DNA of 64,000 bases, taken from contig NZ_OY781091.1 in NCBI RefSeq assembly GCF_963676275.1, positions 2,706,775 through 2,770,774 of the forward strand, read 5' to 3'. A program made the translations under genes and the position numbers. The first letter of the stretch is position 1, and each line of letters begins with the position of its first letter. Below the pieces are notes generated by a model, which saw nothing but the letters and a program-made list of their open reading frames with translations, ran no database searches and was not told the origin of the DNA. This DNA comes from an uncultured Cohaesibacter sp. (GTDB lineage Bacteria; Pseudomonadota; Alphaproteobacteria; Rhizobiales; Cohaesibacteraceae). This document shows, one piece after another, positions 7,648 through 17,342 of this stretch.

Positions 7648-7995
7648 GCCAATATGTGGTAAGGCTGTCTGAGGCCCTCTGATGTTGTCTGCGGGATTGT
7701 TCCATCCTGATCGTCAGAGCCCGGAAGGAGCCTGCCAAGTTAGCCTTGCCAGCAGCTTCAGCCTGTTTCCATGAGAGGATGGTCGCTCCCTAAAGACCAT
7801 CCTTTCTGCATATATCAGCCTATCAGCCAGCATATATGGACGTATTGTGTGCACCCGCTGCGCACCCGGTTTGCTATTTTCCTTAGCCGATGTCTGCGCT
7901 TTCCAGCCTTCTTGCCGCTCTATCTTCACGCTCCGCTATATTTCGTTCAGAAGCCTTGTCTTTACGCGCGCTGTATTCGTCTGCCAGACATCCTG
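7648..7995. other. Convergent intergenic region lexA/comEC
   Basis: No gene is supported in these 348 bp between two converging genes. The only structure seen is a perfect 9-bp hairpin at 7776–7803 (AGGATGGTC / GACCATCCT, 10-base loop) followed by TTCT on the rightward strand, a weak candidate terminator for lexA. A short direct/inverted CATATAT pair lies at about 7808–7838. Confidence 0.5.
7776..7803 (+). terminator. Candidate terminator hairpin after lexA
   Basis: Perfect 9-bp arms with a 10-base loop lie 129 bases after the lexA stop. The T-run is short (TTCT), so termination may be weak or need Rho. Confidence 0.35.
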
Positions 7996-10398
7996 TTATC
8001 GATCAGGCATCCAGGGCCGCTTGCCGACCGGAAGGGCCGAGACATCTTTCATGGTCCACAATGGCCAATCCTCTTGGTCTCTGACTTCGCCATCCCCTGC
8101 ACGTGGATACCAGCCCTTCAGCCAGCCCCAAAATCCATGATCCGCCTGCCGATCAAAATAGATGAAATGCGCCCCGGTTTGCGCCAGCGCATCGGCTCCA
8201 ATCAATATCGCAGGGCCATCGCAACTGGCCGGGATGGCAAGCGGCGAAACAATCACATCCCTCAAGGCGCATTCCTCTCCGAATGCAGATGATTTTCTGA
8301 CAATCGCCAGCGATAGATTGGTTTGTTGTGCCTTGGCGCTATAAAGCGATGAAACGAAGCAGGCCTGCTTGTCACATCCAGAAGCCATATCTTGTGCAGC
8401 CTTGCCGCTCTCGTTGGCATTCTGCTTCCGCTCGCCCCCGAGAGCCCGCCCATCACCATCGGCACGCAACAGCGAGCGATACTCAAGCGTCATCGTTCGC
8501 CCACCTGTGCGCTGCCACAGACCTTCAGCATCACGACTGGCAACTTTTGTTCCCTGCCCGGAAATCCAAAGATCGGGCTCTGGCGACAGCCACCAGAGCG
8601 CCAGCGCCGCACACAGGGGGATGATCGCCAGCCACGACAGATATTTTCGGTGAATCACATAGATTGCCAAAGCAAAGGCAGCAAATGGCAGGAAATCCCC
8701 TCCCGCCTTGACCACCAGATAGTCTGCGTCAGCCCAGCCGGAAACCATCCCCGCCATCGAGATCACCCAGTCCAGCCCCCATTCCGCCAGTTTGAGCGGC
8801 CATGACTGCAAACCCAATGGCGTGAGAAACACAGTTACAAGCCCCATCGGCATCACCACAAGGCTGATGACCGGCATCGCCAGCAGATTGGCAATCAGCC
8901 CAAAGGGAGCCATTTGCTGAAAATGCGCAATTGAATATGGCAAAACGGCAAGGCTGGCGATCAGGGATGTCAAACCGATCCCCAGCATCCACTTGCCACC
9001 ATTGGCGAGACCGCCAAGGATAAAGCCACGGCTGTTGGGCGCCAGATAACCGTCTCGCCGCAGATGATAGCGGGTCAATCGATCATAGGAGGCAATCAGC
9101 GCGGCAGTGGCCGCAAAGGACATCTGCATGCCGGCCTCCACCACCCCATAAGGCTGGATAATGACCAGCATGATAAGCACAAGAGCCAGATTATGCATCG
9201 TCACCGCTGGGCGACCGGCCAGAATTGCCACAAGGAAAATTGCGGTCATGCAGAAGGCGCGGATCGTGGCGACGGAAGCGCCAGAGAATATCAGATAGGC
9301 CGCCGCACAGAATAGCGCCGTGGCAGCAGACCATTGCTTGATCGGATAGCTGAGCGAAAGCTGCGGCAACAGGGCAAGCAATCCTCGCACGCCCCAAAAG
9401 ACAGACATGGCAACAAGGGCCATATGCAATCCGGAAATGGCCAGAATATGCGCCAGCCCACTGCGCCGTAACGCCGTTTCGACATCCTCGGCGAGAAAGT
9501 CGCGCTTGCCCACCGCTAGCGCGACAGCCAATCCGCCCGCCTTGCCCTCAACGCGATGCATGATATAGGCGGCAACCGAGAGCCTCGTCCGCTCAATGCT
9601 GTCACCTAGGCCCAGCAGAAGCGTAGACCAGCCAGACCGTTTGCCGTCCTCGAGTCGCTCGATCGTCTTGCCAAGATAGCCCTGCCCGCCGATGGCGCGA
9701 GACCAGAGATATCGGCCATAGTCAAAGCCGCCGGGATAGGCGGGCTGCTGCAACGGCGTCAAATGCGCCCAGATTTTAAGCCGTGCCCCAATCGGAAAGC
9801 TCTCCCCCGCTCCCCGTCTGGTCAATAGCAGCCGTTTGGGCGTGCGCTCTGCGGGAAGCTTTTCGATAGACTCTACCGCAAGGGTCCACCGCTCCTGTGG
9901 TTTGCTGGCGTCACCGCGCTTTTCCACGCGCACGAGGCGGCCGATCACCGGGCTTGAGAGACTATGCTGAAGAACCGGGGTCGTTGAAAAATAACTATGC
10001 TCACTGGCCGCACAAACGCCGACCACGACAGCACAGACCAGCAGAAGTGGAAACACCACCAGCCCCTTGCGAGCCCGCAGGTAGGCCCAACTGGCAAGCC
10101 CTGCGGACACGGCAAGCAATCCCCAAAAGCTCGGCTCATCCGGCAGGGCATAATATAGGGCAGCCCCGAGGCTCATGCAAAAGGCAACCCAAAGAAAACG
10201 GGCATTCTGATCGAGACAATCCTCATGCCAGTTTTGCACCAGCAATTGCCATCGCATTTCCAGCCAGAAAGCGAAGCGATGCCGCATACCGGGCTTCCGG
10301 GTCAGGCTTTGCCAGTCATACCCGTTTTCCAGACGCTGCCGCGAGCCGATTTCGACCCTCGGATCGTCCTGCTCAGCCGGTAGGGACGCCCTATCCAT
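7996..10398 (-). CDS. comEC: ComEC/Rec2 family DNA-uptake membrane protein
   Basis: This protein of about 800 residues has an N-terminal membrane pair (about 65–120), a soluble DUF4131-like segment and the Competence domain core with the motif HILAISGLHMAL, followed by many transmembrane helices. The C-terminal region after about residue 610 is short and lacks a recognisable full metallo-beta-lactamase domain. ComEC forms the inner-membrane channel that imports single-stranded DNA during transformation. The start may be the ATG at 10396–10398 or the adjacent in-frame GTG at 10399–10401; AAGGA lies 8–11 bases upstream of either. It converges on lexA and diverges from gltX. Competence is not established for this organism, and in many alphaproteobacteria the gene persists without demonstrated transformation. 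Confidence 0.92.
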   Translation of the reverse strand: MDRASLPAEQDDPRVEIGSRQRLENGYDWQSLTRKPGMRHRFAFWLEMRWQLLVQNWHEDCLDQNARFLWVAFCMSLGAALYYALPDEPSFWGLLAVSAGLASWAYLRARKGLVVFPLLLVCAVVVGVCAASEHSYFSTTPVLQHSLSSPVIGRLVRVEKRGDASKPQERWTLAVESIEKLPAERTPKRLLLTRRGAGESFPIGARLKIWAHLTPLQQPAYPGGFDYGRYLWSRAIGGQGYLGKTIERLEDGKRSGWSTLLLGLGDSIERTRLSVAAYIMHRVEGKAGGLAVALAVGKRDFLAEDVETALRRSGLAHILAISGLHMALVAMSVFWGVRGLLALLPQLSLSYPIKQWSAATALFCAAAYLIFSGASVATIRAFCMTAIFLVAILAGRPAVTMHNLALVLIMLVIIQPYGVVEAGMQMSFAATAALIASYDRLTRYHLRRDGYLAPNSRGFILGGLANGGKWMLGIGLTSLIASLAVLPYSIAHFQQMAPFGLIANLLAMPVISLVVMPMGLVTVFLTPLGLQSWPLKLAEWGLDWVISMAGMVSGWADADYLVVKAGGDFLPFAAFALAIYVIHRKYLSWLAIIPLCAALALWWLSPEPDLWISGQGTKVASRDAEGLWQRTGGRTMTLEYRSLLRADGDGRALGGERKQNANESGKAAQDMASGCDKQACFVSSLYSAKAQQTNLSLAIVRKSSAFGEECALRDVIVSPLAIPASCDGPAILIGADALAQTGAHFIYFDRQADHGFWGWLKGWYPRAGDGEVRDQEDWPLWTMKDVSALPVGKRPWMPDR

Positions 10399-10603
10399 CA
10401 CAATTCGTCCTTTTGCACCTTTTTTTCGACGCTCAAGCGGTCATGAGGTCTTTCGCCCCGGGCGCAAGCTGTGTTAGATCCTTGGCAACTTCAATCGCCG
10501 GTTCCTGAAGCAATCGCATCGCGAGATCCCAACGGCTCTTTAAATGCAACCAACTTCAACCACCGGTGTACCATACCCCGAATAACAGGTTACGAATAGC
10601 ATT

Positions 10604-12025
10604 ATGTGTTCACAGGTTGTAACGCGCTTTGCCCCTTCTCCGACTGGTTTTCTCCATATCGGAGGAGCTCGCACCGCTCTCTTCAACTGGCTCTATGCCA
10701 AGGCCAATGGCGGCAAGATGTTGCTCCGCATCGAAGATACTGACCGCGAACGTTCCACCGATGCAGCCATCGATGCGATCATCGCCGGTATGGACTGGAT
10801 GGGGCTGTCTTATGATGGCGAGCCGATTTCCCAATATTCGCGTGTTGAGCGACATCGCGAGGTGGTTGATCAGCTGCTTGCCGATGGCAAAGCTTATCGT
10901 TGCTATTGCTCGCCGGAAGAATTGACCGAAATGCGCGAAAAGGCGCGTGCCGAGAAGCGCCCGCCGCGCTATGACGGCACCTGGCGTGATCGCGATCCTT
11001 CCGAAGCCCCCGAAGGCGTCAAGCCGGCGATCCGCATCAAGGCACCGCAGGAAGGCTTCACCATCATCGAAGATCAGGTTCAGGGCACTGTCAAATTCCC
11101 CAACAAGGATCTCGATGACATGATCATCATGCGATCGGACGGCAACCCGACCTATAACCTTGCCGTTGTCGTTGATGACCATGACATGGGTGTTACCCAT
11201 ATCATGCGCGGCGATGATCACCTGACCAACGCCGCCCGCCAGAAGCTTGTTTATGAGGCACTGGGCTGGGACGTACCTACCATGGCTCATATCCCGCTCA
11301 TTCATGGCCCGGATGGAGCCAAGCTGTCCAAGCGCCACGGCGCTCTGGGCGTCGAGGCTTATCGCGACATGGGCTATCTGCCCGCAGCCATGCGCAACTA
11401 TCTCGTTCGCCTCGGCTGGGCTCATGGAGATGATGAAGTCATTTCCACCGAACAGATGGTTGAATGGTTCAGCTTTGAAGGCATGAACAAGGCCGCCGCC
11501 CGGTTTGACTTTAAAAAACTGGAAAATCTCAACGGCATTTACATGCGCCATGCAGAGGATGCCGATCTCTATGCCCAGTTGATTGCGCTGCTGCCCCATA
11601 TCGAAGGCGGACAGGCCATGCTGGATCTGATCGACGAGCCCAAGAAGGCCCAGATCATGCTGGCTATGCCAAGCGTGAAAGAGCGCGCCAAAACCCTTAT
11701 TGAACTCAAGGATGGCCTCGCCTTCCTGTTTGATACCCGCCCACTGGCAATGGAAGAAAAGGCCGCAAAGCATCTGACCGATGAGACCCGCGCAATGCTG
11801 ACCGAACTCCTGCCGCATCTTGAAGCCTTGCAGGAATGGACGCTTGAAAGCACGGATTCTGTCATCAGGGAATTTGCTGAAGCCAAAGATCTCAAACTGG
11901 GCAAGGTGGCGCAACCCCTGCGGGCCGCAATGACCGGACGGGCGACCTCGCCGGGAATCTTTGATGTCCTCATCATTTTGGGCAAGGATGAATCCATCGC
12001 CCGACTTAAGGATCAAACCCAATAG
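10604..12025 (+). CDS. gltX: Glutamyl-tRNA synthetase
   Basis: This 473-residue class I aminoacyl-tRNA synthetase opens with [20 protein letters not shown], the HIGH-like motif (HIGG at about 18–21). The KMSKS-equivalent is KLSKRHG near residue 240, and the C-terminal anticodon-binding domain follows. It attaches glutamate to tRNA(Glu), and in alphaproteobacteria a GluRS may also charge tRNA(Gln) for later amidation. The start is assigned at ATG 10604; no strong Shine-Dalgarno is visible. An intrinsic terminator follows 31 bases after the stop, so it is probably a single-gene unit with its promoter in the 200-bp gap shared with comEC. Confidence 0.97.
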   Translation: MCSQVVTRFAPSPTGFLHIGGARTALFNWLYAKANGGKMLLRIEDTDRERSTDAAIDAIIAGMDWMGLSYDGEPISQYSRVERHREVVDQLLADGKAYRCYCSPEELTEMREKARAEKRPPRYDGTWRDRDPSEAPEGVKPAIRIKAPQEGFTIIEDQVQGTVKFPNKDLDDMIIMRSDGNPTYNLAVVVDDHDMGVTHIMRGDDHLTNAARQKLVYEALGWDVPTMAHIPLIHGPDGAKLSKRHGALGVEAYRDMGYLPAAMRNYLVRLGWAHGDDEVISTEQMVEWFSFEGMNKAAARFDFKKLENLNGIYMRHAEDADLYAQLIALLPHIEGGQAMLDLIDEPKKAQIMLAMPSVKERAKTLIELKDGLAFLFDTRPLAMEEKAAKHLTDETRAMLTELLPHLEALQEWTLESTDSVIREFAEAKDLKLGKVAQPLRAAMTGRATSPGIFDVLIILGKDESIARLKDQTQ

Positions 12026-12056
12026 GGTTTTTACACAGTTTTCTGTGAAATATTTG

Positions 12057-12084
12057 AAAAAGCCGGTCGCAAGATCGGCTTTTT
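12057..12084 (+). terminator. Intrinsic terminator of gltX
   Basis: AAAAAGCCG and CGGCTTTTT pair around a 10-base loop and end in a T-run, 31 bases after the gltX stop. The A-run and T-run make it potentially bidirectional. Confidence 0.85.
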
Positions 12085-12442
12085 ACGTATTCCAAATATA
12101 TTTGGCAAAATTTTTCGGTGTTCACGCAACAAATAAAAACATGATTCTGCACTTGCCAAAGCCACACCGAATAAGCATAGTCTTATCGCGATAATTACTT
12201 CTCGCAAAATGAATGTTTTTCGTCGGTAGCGCTCATACTTTTGTAGGATAAGGCACTGAAAATCCTATATTTTTTCTCCTCAAGGCCTTACATTCAGTCC
12301 TAAGACTGCTTGCTACATAGCGAAAAATCAGATACCGAAAGCTCAATTCCTACGTTGCCAGGGACAGTTTCTTGTACCCACGCATGAAGCGCAGATGCCG
12401 TGAGCAACAACAAATAGTTTTCAAAAATTTGGGAGTATCCGA
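12085..12442. promoter_or_regulatory. Upstream region of gltA
   Basis: No gene is supported in these 358 AT-rich bases, which should hold the gltA promoter. A small hairpin, TAGGAT (12244–12249) with ATCCTA (12262–12267), is followed by TATTTTTTC and could end a short leader transcript. No known riboswitch was recognised. Confidence 0.45.
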
Positions 12443-13732
12443 ATGAGTGACAAAAAAGCAACTTTGACTGTTGGTGACAAGTCCTGGGAGTTTCCCGTAA
12501 GAAGCGGGTCTATCGGGCCAGACGTCATCGACATCGGGTCCCTCTATAAAGAAACCGGAATGTTCACCTACGATCCAGGCTTCACCTCCACCGCCTCTTG
12601 TGAGTCAGAAATAACTTACATTGATGGCGAAGAGGGCATCCTGCTCTATCGCGGTTACCCGATCGAGCAGCTGGCCGAGCATGGAGACTTTCTGGAAACC
12701 TGCTATCTGTTGCTGTATGGCCACCTGCCGACCCCCGAAGAGAAGAAGGATTTTGACACGCGCGTGACCCGCCACACCATGGTGCACGAGCAGATGAGCA
12801 AATTCTATACCGGCTACCGTCGTGACTCCCATCCAATGGCGGTTATGGTTGGTATCGTGGGCGCCCTTTCGGCCTTCTATCACGACTCCACCGATATTGC
12901 TGATCCGCATCAGCGCATGGTCGCTTCCCTGCGCATGATCGCAAAGATGCCGACCATGGCTGCGATGGCCTATAAATATTCCATTGGCCAGCCATTCGTT
13001 TATCCGCGCAATGATCTCAGCTATGCCGAAAACTTCCTGCATATGTGCTTCTCCGTTCCGGCCGAGCCATATGTTGTGAATCCCGTTCTGGCCCGCGCCA
13101 TGGATCGCATTTTCATTCTTCATGCCGACCACGAGCAGAATGCGTCCACCTCCACGGTGCGTCTGGCAGGTTCCTCTGGTGCCAACCCGTTCGGCTGTAT
13201 CGCAGCCGGTATCGCCTGCCTCTGGGGTCCTGCCCATGGTGGCGCCAACGAAGCAGCCCTCAACATGCTGCATGAAATCGGCACCCCTGATCGCGTGGCC
13301 GAATATGTGGCAAAGGCAAAAGACAAGGATGATCCATTCCGTCTGATGGGCTTTGGTCACCGCGTCTACAAAAATTACGACCCGCGCGCCCGCATCATGC
13401 AGCAGACCTGCCATGAAGTGCTGAACGAATTGGGCCATGGCGACGATCCGACCCTTCAGGTCGCAATGGAGCTGGAAAAGATCGCTCTGAACGATCCATA
13501 TTTCATCGAGAAGAAGCTCTATCCCAATATCGACTTCTATTCCGGCATCACCCTGCGTGCGCTTGGCTTCCCGGCAGAAATGTTCACCGTGCTCTTCGCG
13601 CTGGCGCGTAGCGTCGGCTGGATTGCCCAGTGGAAAGAAATGGTGGAAGATCCATCCCAGCGTATCGGCCGTCCACGCCAGCTCTTCAGCGGCGCACCAA
13701 TGCGCGATTATGTGGAAATGGAAGACCGCTAA
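12443..13732 (+). CDS. gltA: Citrate synthase (type II)
   Basis: This 429-residue hexameric-type citrate synthase condenses acetyl-CoA and oxaloacetate, the first step of the TCA cycle. It starts [19 protein letters not shown] after GGGAG. The catalytic histidine regions are visible: [10 protein letters not shown] near residues 231–240, [10 protein letters not shown] near 260, and the [14 protein letters not shown] loop near 305–318. The final [15 protein letters not shown] is typical. Length matches the Gram-negative NADH-sensitive form. It is monocistronic with its own terminator. Confidence 0.98.
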   Translation: MSDKKATLTVGDKSWEFPVRSGSIGPDVIDIGSLYKETGMFTYDPGFTSTASCESEITYIDGEEGILLYRGYPIEQLAEHGDFLETCYLLLYGHLPTPEEKKDFDTRVTRHTMVHEQMSKFYTGYRRDSHPMAVMVGIVGALSAFYHDSTDIADPHQRMVASLRMIAKMPTMAAMAYKYSIGQPFVYPRNDLSYAENFLHMCFSVPAEPYVVNPVLARAMDRIFILHADHEQNASTSTVRLAGSSGANPFGCIAAGIACLWGPAHGGANEAALNMLHEIGTPDRVAEYVAKAKDKDDPFRLMGFGHRVYKNYDPRARIMQQTCHEVLNELGHGDDPTLQVAMELEKIALNDPYFIEKKLYPNIDFYSGITLRALGFPAEMFTVLFALARSVGWIAQWKEMVEDPSQRIGRPRQLFSGAPMRDYVEMEDR

Positions 13733-13758
13733 AAGTCTCGCTTTCCATCAGCAAATAC

Positions 13759-13784
13759 AAAAGGCTCCCCATGGGAGCCTTTTT
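13759..13784. terminator. Bidirectional terminator between gltA and lpxB
   Basis: AAAAGGCTCCC and GGGAGCCTTTTT form a near-perfect hairpin with T-runs on both strands. It ends gltA on the + strand and the lpx operon (lpxB stop at 13854) on the − strand. Confidence 0.92.
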
Positions 13785-13853
13785 CTTTGTCTGCTTATCC
13801 GAACTCAGGCAGATAGACCGCAAGCGAAAAGAATGAAAGCGGAAAAACCCCTG

Positions 13854-15005
13854 CTACTTGGGCAAGGCATCCAGCACGATCCGCGCCACCCGCTCGCTTG
13901 GTATCCCGTCCGGCAGGGTCATCAATCCATCGAGTTCACCAAGGGCCGCTTCTTGCGCTGCCCGTTCCGGGCTTGCCACCAGCAATGGCAGCAGATGATC
14001 CGCCAGATTTTGCGCATTGGCCTCTTCATCGAGAAATTCCGGAATGGCGTTACGACCAAGCACCAGATTGGTCAGCACTATGGAATGGGCCGTGAGCAGC
14101 CATTTGAACTGGCGCACAATCCAGTCAACCTTATAGGCAACAACCATCGGAATAGCCGAGAGGCCAAGCTCAAGGGTTACCGTGCCCGACGCCGCCAGCG
14201 CGGCGTGAGCCTGTCGGAATGCAGCAAATTTCGCCTCTTCCCCAACAACAATTTCGGGCTGAACGGGCCAGTCCCTGAGCCCTTCTTCGATCAGGCCCCG
14301 CAAATGGCCGACCGCAGGCAGGATGACACGCAAATCGGGATGGACATCCTTGGCCAGCTTGACCACGCCTCCGAATTCCACCAGCAGCCGCGACACCTCA
14401 CTGCGCCGTGATCCCGGCAGAACCAGCAGCACTGGCGATTCCAGAGATCCCCGCTCCCCTTCTTCAGGGCGCAAGACATCCAGCCGCTCGATCAGCGGAT
14501 GGCCGACATAACTGCATTTTGGGCCCTGCAACCGCTCGTGAACCCCGACTTCAAAAGGCAACAGCGCCAGCACATGGTCCACATAACGCGCCATCTTGCG
14601 CGCCCGCCCCGGCCGCCAGGCCCAGACGCTGGGAGAAACATAGTCGATAATCGGCAGATCCGGACGCCGCTTGCGCACCCTCTTGGCAACAGCATGCGTG
14701 AATTCCGGGCTGTCGATGATCAGCAGAAGGTCCGGTTTCTTATCGAGAATATCCTCGACCACCTCCATGCCGCGCCTAAAGAGGGCGGGATATTGCCGGA
14801 TGATATTGATAAGGCCCATGACCGCGATTTCAGACAGGGGAAACAAGGATGAAAGCCCCTCAGCCTGCATGCGCTCTCCGGCCAATCCGGCAAAGCGCAC
14901 ATGGCCAGCACAGGCATGTTTTATCGCCCTGACAGCACGGGCACCAAGCTGATCGCCGGATTCTTCACCAATCACGATATAGATCAGGGGAACACTGTCA
15001 TCCAT
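13854..15005 (-). CDS. lpxB: Lipid-A-disaccharide synthase
   Basis: This 383-residue GT-B glycosyltransferase (CAZy GT19) joins lipid X and UDP-2,3-diacylglucosamine into the lipid A disaccharide at the inner membrane. The N-terminal IVIGEESGDQLGARAVRAIK matches the family's conserved opening (usually GE-x-SGD). The C-terminal nucleotide-binding half includes LPGSRRSEV and a VVAYK segment. GAGGAGG precedes the ATG. It is the last gene of the lpxD–fabZ–lpxA–lpxI–lpxB run, 75 bases after lpxI, and its transcript ends at the bidirectional terminator shared with gltA. Confidence 0.97.
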   Translation of the reverse strand: MDDSVPLIYIVIGEESGDQLGARAVRAIKHACAGHVRFAGLAGERMQAEGLSSLFPLSEIAVMGLINIIRQYPALFRRGMEVVEDILDKKPDLLLIIDSPEFTHAVAKRVRKRRPDLPIIDYVSPSVWAWRPGRARKMARYVDHVLALLPFEVGVHERLQGPKCSYVGHPLIERLDVLRPEEGERGSLESPVLLVLPGSRRSEVSRLLVEFGGVVKLAKDVHPDLRVILPAVGHLRGLIEEGLRDWPVQPEIVVGEEAKFAAFRQAHAALAASGTVTLELGLSAIPMVVAYKVDWIVRQFKWLLTAHSIVLTNLVLGRNAIPEFLDEEANAQNLADHLLPLLVASPERAAQEAALGELDGLMTLPDGIPSERVARIVLDALPK

Positions 15006-15080
15006 GAGGCGCCTCCTCGGGCAATAAAATCTTCACAAGGCAATAACGCGCCTAATCTTGCATCTCTATCATGCCAAAGA

Positions 15081-15950
15081 TCACAGAGAGATGTCTTCCA
15101 GCTTGCGGGCCTGCAAAAACAAACCAGACTTGCGCGCAATCTCAAGACTGAGCTGCCGATTGGCACAAAGCACCTCACCTTGAGCGCAGACAATGCCCGC
15201 CAGACCCGCCTTCCTCGCATTCTCGATTGTTCTGGGGCCAATTGTCGGCATATCAAAGCGCAGATCCTGCCCCGGCCGGGCCCGTTTGAGCAGAACGCCC
15301 TGCTTGCCAACATTCCAGCGCGCCCGCTTCTCGCTGAGGATTTGCGTCACCCGCGCCAGCATCTGGTCTGTCCCTTCCGGGCCTTCCATCGCCAGAATAC
15401 GGCCATCAGCCACAACGACGCCCTGCCCGGCATCCAGCGCACCGATGACACCTGCAGCCCGAGCGGCAAGGGCAATATCGGCCTCATTGGCCTGCGCCAG
15501 TTTGCTTCCGAGAGAAAGATCATCCCCGACGACAAGACCGGGTGCCACATCAGGTACCGAACAAAGCTGCACTCCGCGTTGTTCAAAGAAACCGGCCACG
15601 CCCTGAAGCAGGCTCTCGTCGCCCCCTGATGCCATGATGCGCAAAATCGCTGGCAGCGCCTTCATCGCACCGAGATCAAGACGAATGGAACGGAAATCCG
15701 GGCGGGCACCAATCGAGCCGATGCACAGCAGCCGGGAAATATGACGCTGCTCTATCACTTTGAAAAGCAGGCCGATTTCGCCCCACTTGATCCATTGATG
15801 CGGATGGTTTTCGATGCGCTCGTCGGCTTCTCCAACGATACCGAAAAGCATATAGGAGCGCCCGGCCGCCTTAAGCGCATCGACCACTTCAAAGGGAAGA
15901 TCCTGACCGCCGGCGATGATGCCCACCGGCCCATCACCGTCAAGCACCAT
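15081..15950 (-). CDS. lpxI: UDP-2,3-diacylglucosamine pyrophosphatase, LpxI type
   Basis: This 289-residue protein (DUF1009/LpxI) hydrolyses UDP-2,3-diacylglucosamine to lipid X. It is the alphaproteobacterial, Mg-dependent alternative to LpxH. Recognisable segments are VGIIAGGQDLP at the N-terminus, KAFPAILR-like KALPAILRIMASGGDESLL in the middle, and the C-terminal domain with RFDMPTIGPRTIENA and AGLAGI. It begins 3 bases after the lpxA stop with its ribosome-binding site (AAGGA) inside the lpxA 3' end, so the two are translationally linked. Its place between lpxA and lpxB fits the order of the lipid A pathway. Confidence 0.96.
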   Translation of the reverse strand: MVLDGDGPVGIIAGGQDLPFEVVDALKAAGRSYMLFGIVGEADERIENHPHQWIKWGEIGLLFKVIEQRHISRLLCIGSIGARPDFRSIRLDLGAMKALPAILRIMASGGDESLLQGVAGFFEQRGVQLCSVPDVAPGLVVGDDLSLGSKLAQANEADIALAARAAGVIGALDAGQGVVVADGRILAMEGPEGTDQMLARVTQILSEKRARWNVGKQGVLLKRARPGQDLRFDMPTIGPRTIENARKAGLAGIVCAQGEVLCANRQLSLEIARKSGLFLQARKLEDISL

Positions 15951-15953
15951 GGA

Positions 15954-16751
15954 TCAATCCTTGTTGCTGCGTGGCGTACAAAGCGCCTTCTTGGAATCGG
16001 CACGAATGAAAGTGACAATTTTCATGACATTCTCGTCTTCGCCAAAGGCTTCAGCCACCTTGTCAACGCGCTCGGTCAGAGTGCCGCCCTCATCAAACAG
16101 CATCTGATAGGCATGGCGCAGATTATGGATGGTTTCGCGGGAAAAGCCCCGACGCTTCATGCCAACAATATTCAGCCCGCCCAGATGCGCGCGATTACCG
16201 ATCACCGAGCCAAAGGGAATAACATCATTCTCCACGCCGGACATACCGCCAACAAAGGCATGCTCGCCCACACGGGCAAACTGGATGACAGCAGACAGAC
16301 CGGCGACAATCGCATGATCCCCGATTTCACAATGGCCGGCAATGGTGGCGTGATTGACCAGAATGACATGATCACCAATCATGCAATCATGGGCAATATG
16401 GGCCCCAACCATCAGATGGCAGTGATTGCCGACTTTGGTCAGCCCACCGCCACCTTCAGTGCCGGGATTGATGGTGACATATTCACGAATATTGACATTA
16501 TCACCAATCTCGCAGCCAACATCCTCACCGGAAAATTTCAGGTCCTGAGGTATGGTTCCAACCGAAGCGAAGGGAAAGATCTCGACATTCTTTCCGATCC
16601 GGGTGTTGCCCTCGATGACGACATGGGAATGGATCTTGCCACCTTCACCAATGACAACATTAGCACCGATAACGCAATAAGGACCGATTTCAATGTCATC
16701 GGCAAGTTGCGCCCCATCGGCGATGATCGCGGTTGGATGAATATTCGCCAT
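15954..16751 (-). CDS. lpxA: UDP-N-acetylglucosamine acyltransferase
   Basis: This 265-residue left-handed parallel beta-helix protein transfers a 3-hydroxyacyl chain from ACP to UDP-GlcNAc, the first step of lipid A synthesis. It starts [25 protein letters not shown], with hexapeptide repeats running to about residue 185. The catalytic-histidine region is VGAHIAHDCMIGDHVIL, and the C-terminal helical domain begins at about RRGFSRETIHNLR. Its ATG overlaps the fabZ stop (TAATG), so the two are translationally coupled. Confidence 0.97.
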   Translation of the reverse strand: MANIHPTAIIADGAQLADDIEIGPYCVIGANVVIGEGGKIHSHVVIEGNTRIGKNVEIFPFASVGTIPQDLKFSGEDVGCEIGDNVNIREYVTINPGTEGGGGLTKVGNHCHLMVGAHIAHDCMIGDHVILVNHATIAGHCEIGDHAIVAGLSAVIQFARVGEHAFVGGMSGVENDVIPFGSVIGNRAHLGGLNIVGMKRRGFSRETIHNLRHAYQMLFDEGGTLTERVDKVAEAFGEDENVMKIVTFIRADSKKALCTPRSNKD

Positions 16752-17218
16752 TACTTCTGTTCTTCTCCGATCAGCATCGCACTCACATCTGCTTCGGCAA
16801 CTTTTGTGCCATCAACCTTGGCGACACAAGCAAATTTCCAGATATTGGTGCGATTTTTGACCTTTTGGACATGAATATGAAGGACATCACCGGGCATCAC
16901 AGGCTTGCGGAACTTGGCCTTTTCAATGGTCATGAAATAGACGAGCCTTGGCGGGCCCATTTCCTCACGGCTATTGACGCAGAGCGCACCGGCTGTCTGG
17001 GCCATCGCTTCGATGATCAACACTCCGGGCATCACCGGCTGGACAGGAAAGTGTCCCTGAAAATGCGGCTCGTTGATGGTGACATTCTTCACACCGATGC
17101 AACTGTCATCTCCATCCATCTCGATGATCTTGTCAATCATCAAGAACGGATAGCGATGGGGCAACAACTCCATAACGCGCATGATATCTGCACTATCAAG
17201 GGTCTGCTTTTCACTCAT
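16751..17218 (-). CDS. fabZ: 3-hydroxyacyl-ACP dehydratase FabZ
   Basis: This 155-residue hotdog-fold dehydratase removes water from 3-hydroxyacyl-ACP in fatty-acid elongation and competes with LpxA for the same substrate. The conserved [14 protein letters not shown] at about 19–32 contains the catalytic His, and [20 protein letters not shown] at about 58–77 carries the catalytic Glu. Its stop overlaps the lpxA start by one base. A 124-bp gap separates it from lpxD. Confidence 0.97.
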   Translation of the reverse strand: MSEKQTLDSADIMRVMELLPHRYPFLMIDKIIEMDGDDSCIGVKNVTINEPHFQGHFPVQPVMPGVLIIEAMAQTAGALCVNSREEMGPPRLVYFMTIEKAKFRKPVMPGDVLHIHVQKVKNRTNIWKFACVAKVDGTKVAEADVSAMLIGEEQK

Positions 17219-17342
17219 ATTTCATTTTCCCTTCAACACCTTGCGAGATCTTTTGCCCAGTATGAAAGACCTCTGTGTGAGCTCTGTTCTCCAGCGACTA
17301 TCAAGACATAGTCCGGATCGGCTCGCTTCGCATAACTTGAGG

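Noticed and set aside
10610-12022. 470-codon leftward frame opposite gltX
   Set aside because: Exact shadow of a certain gltX gene with no independent start signal or domain.
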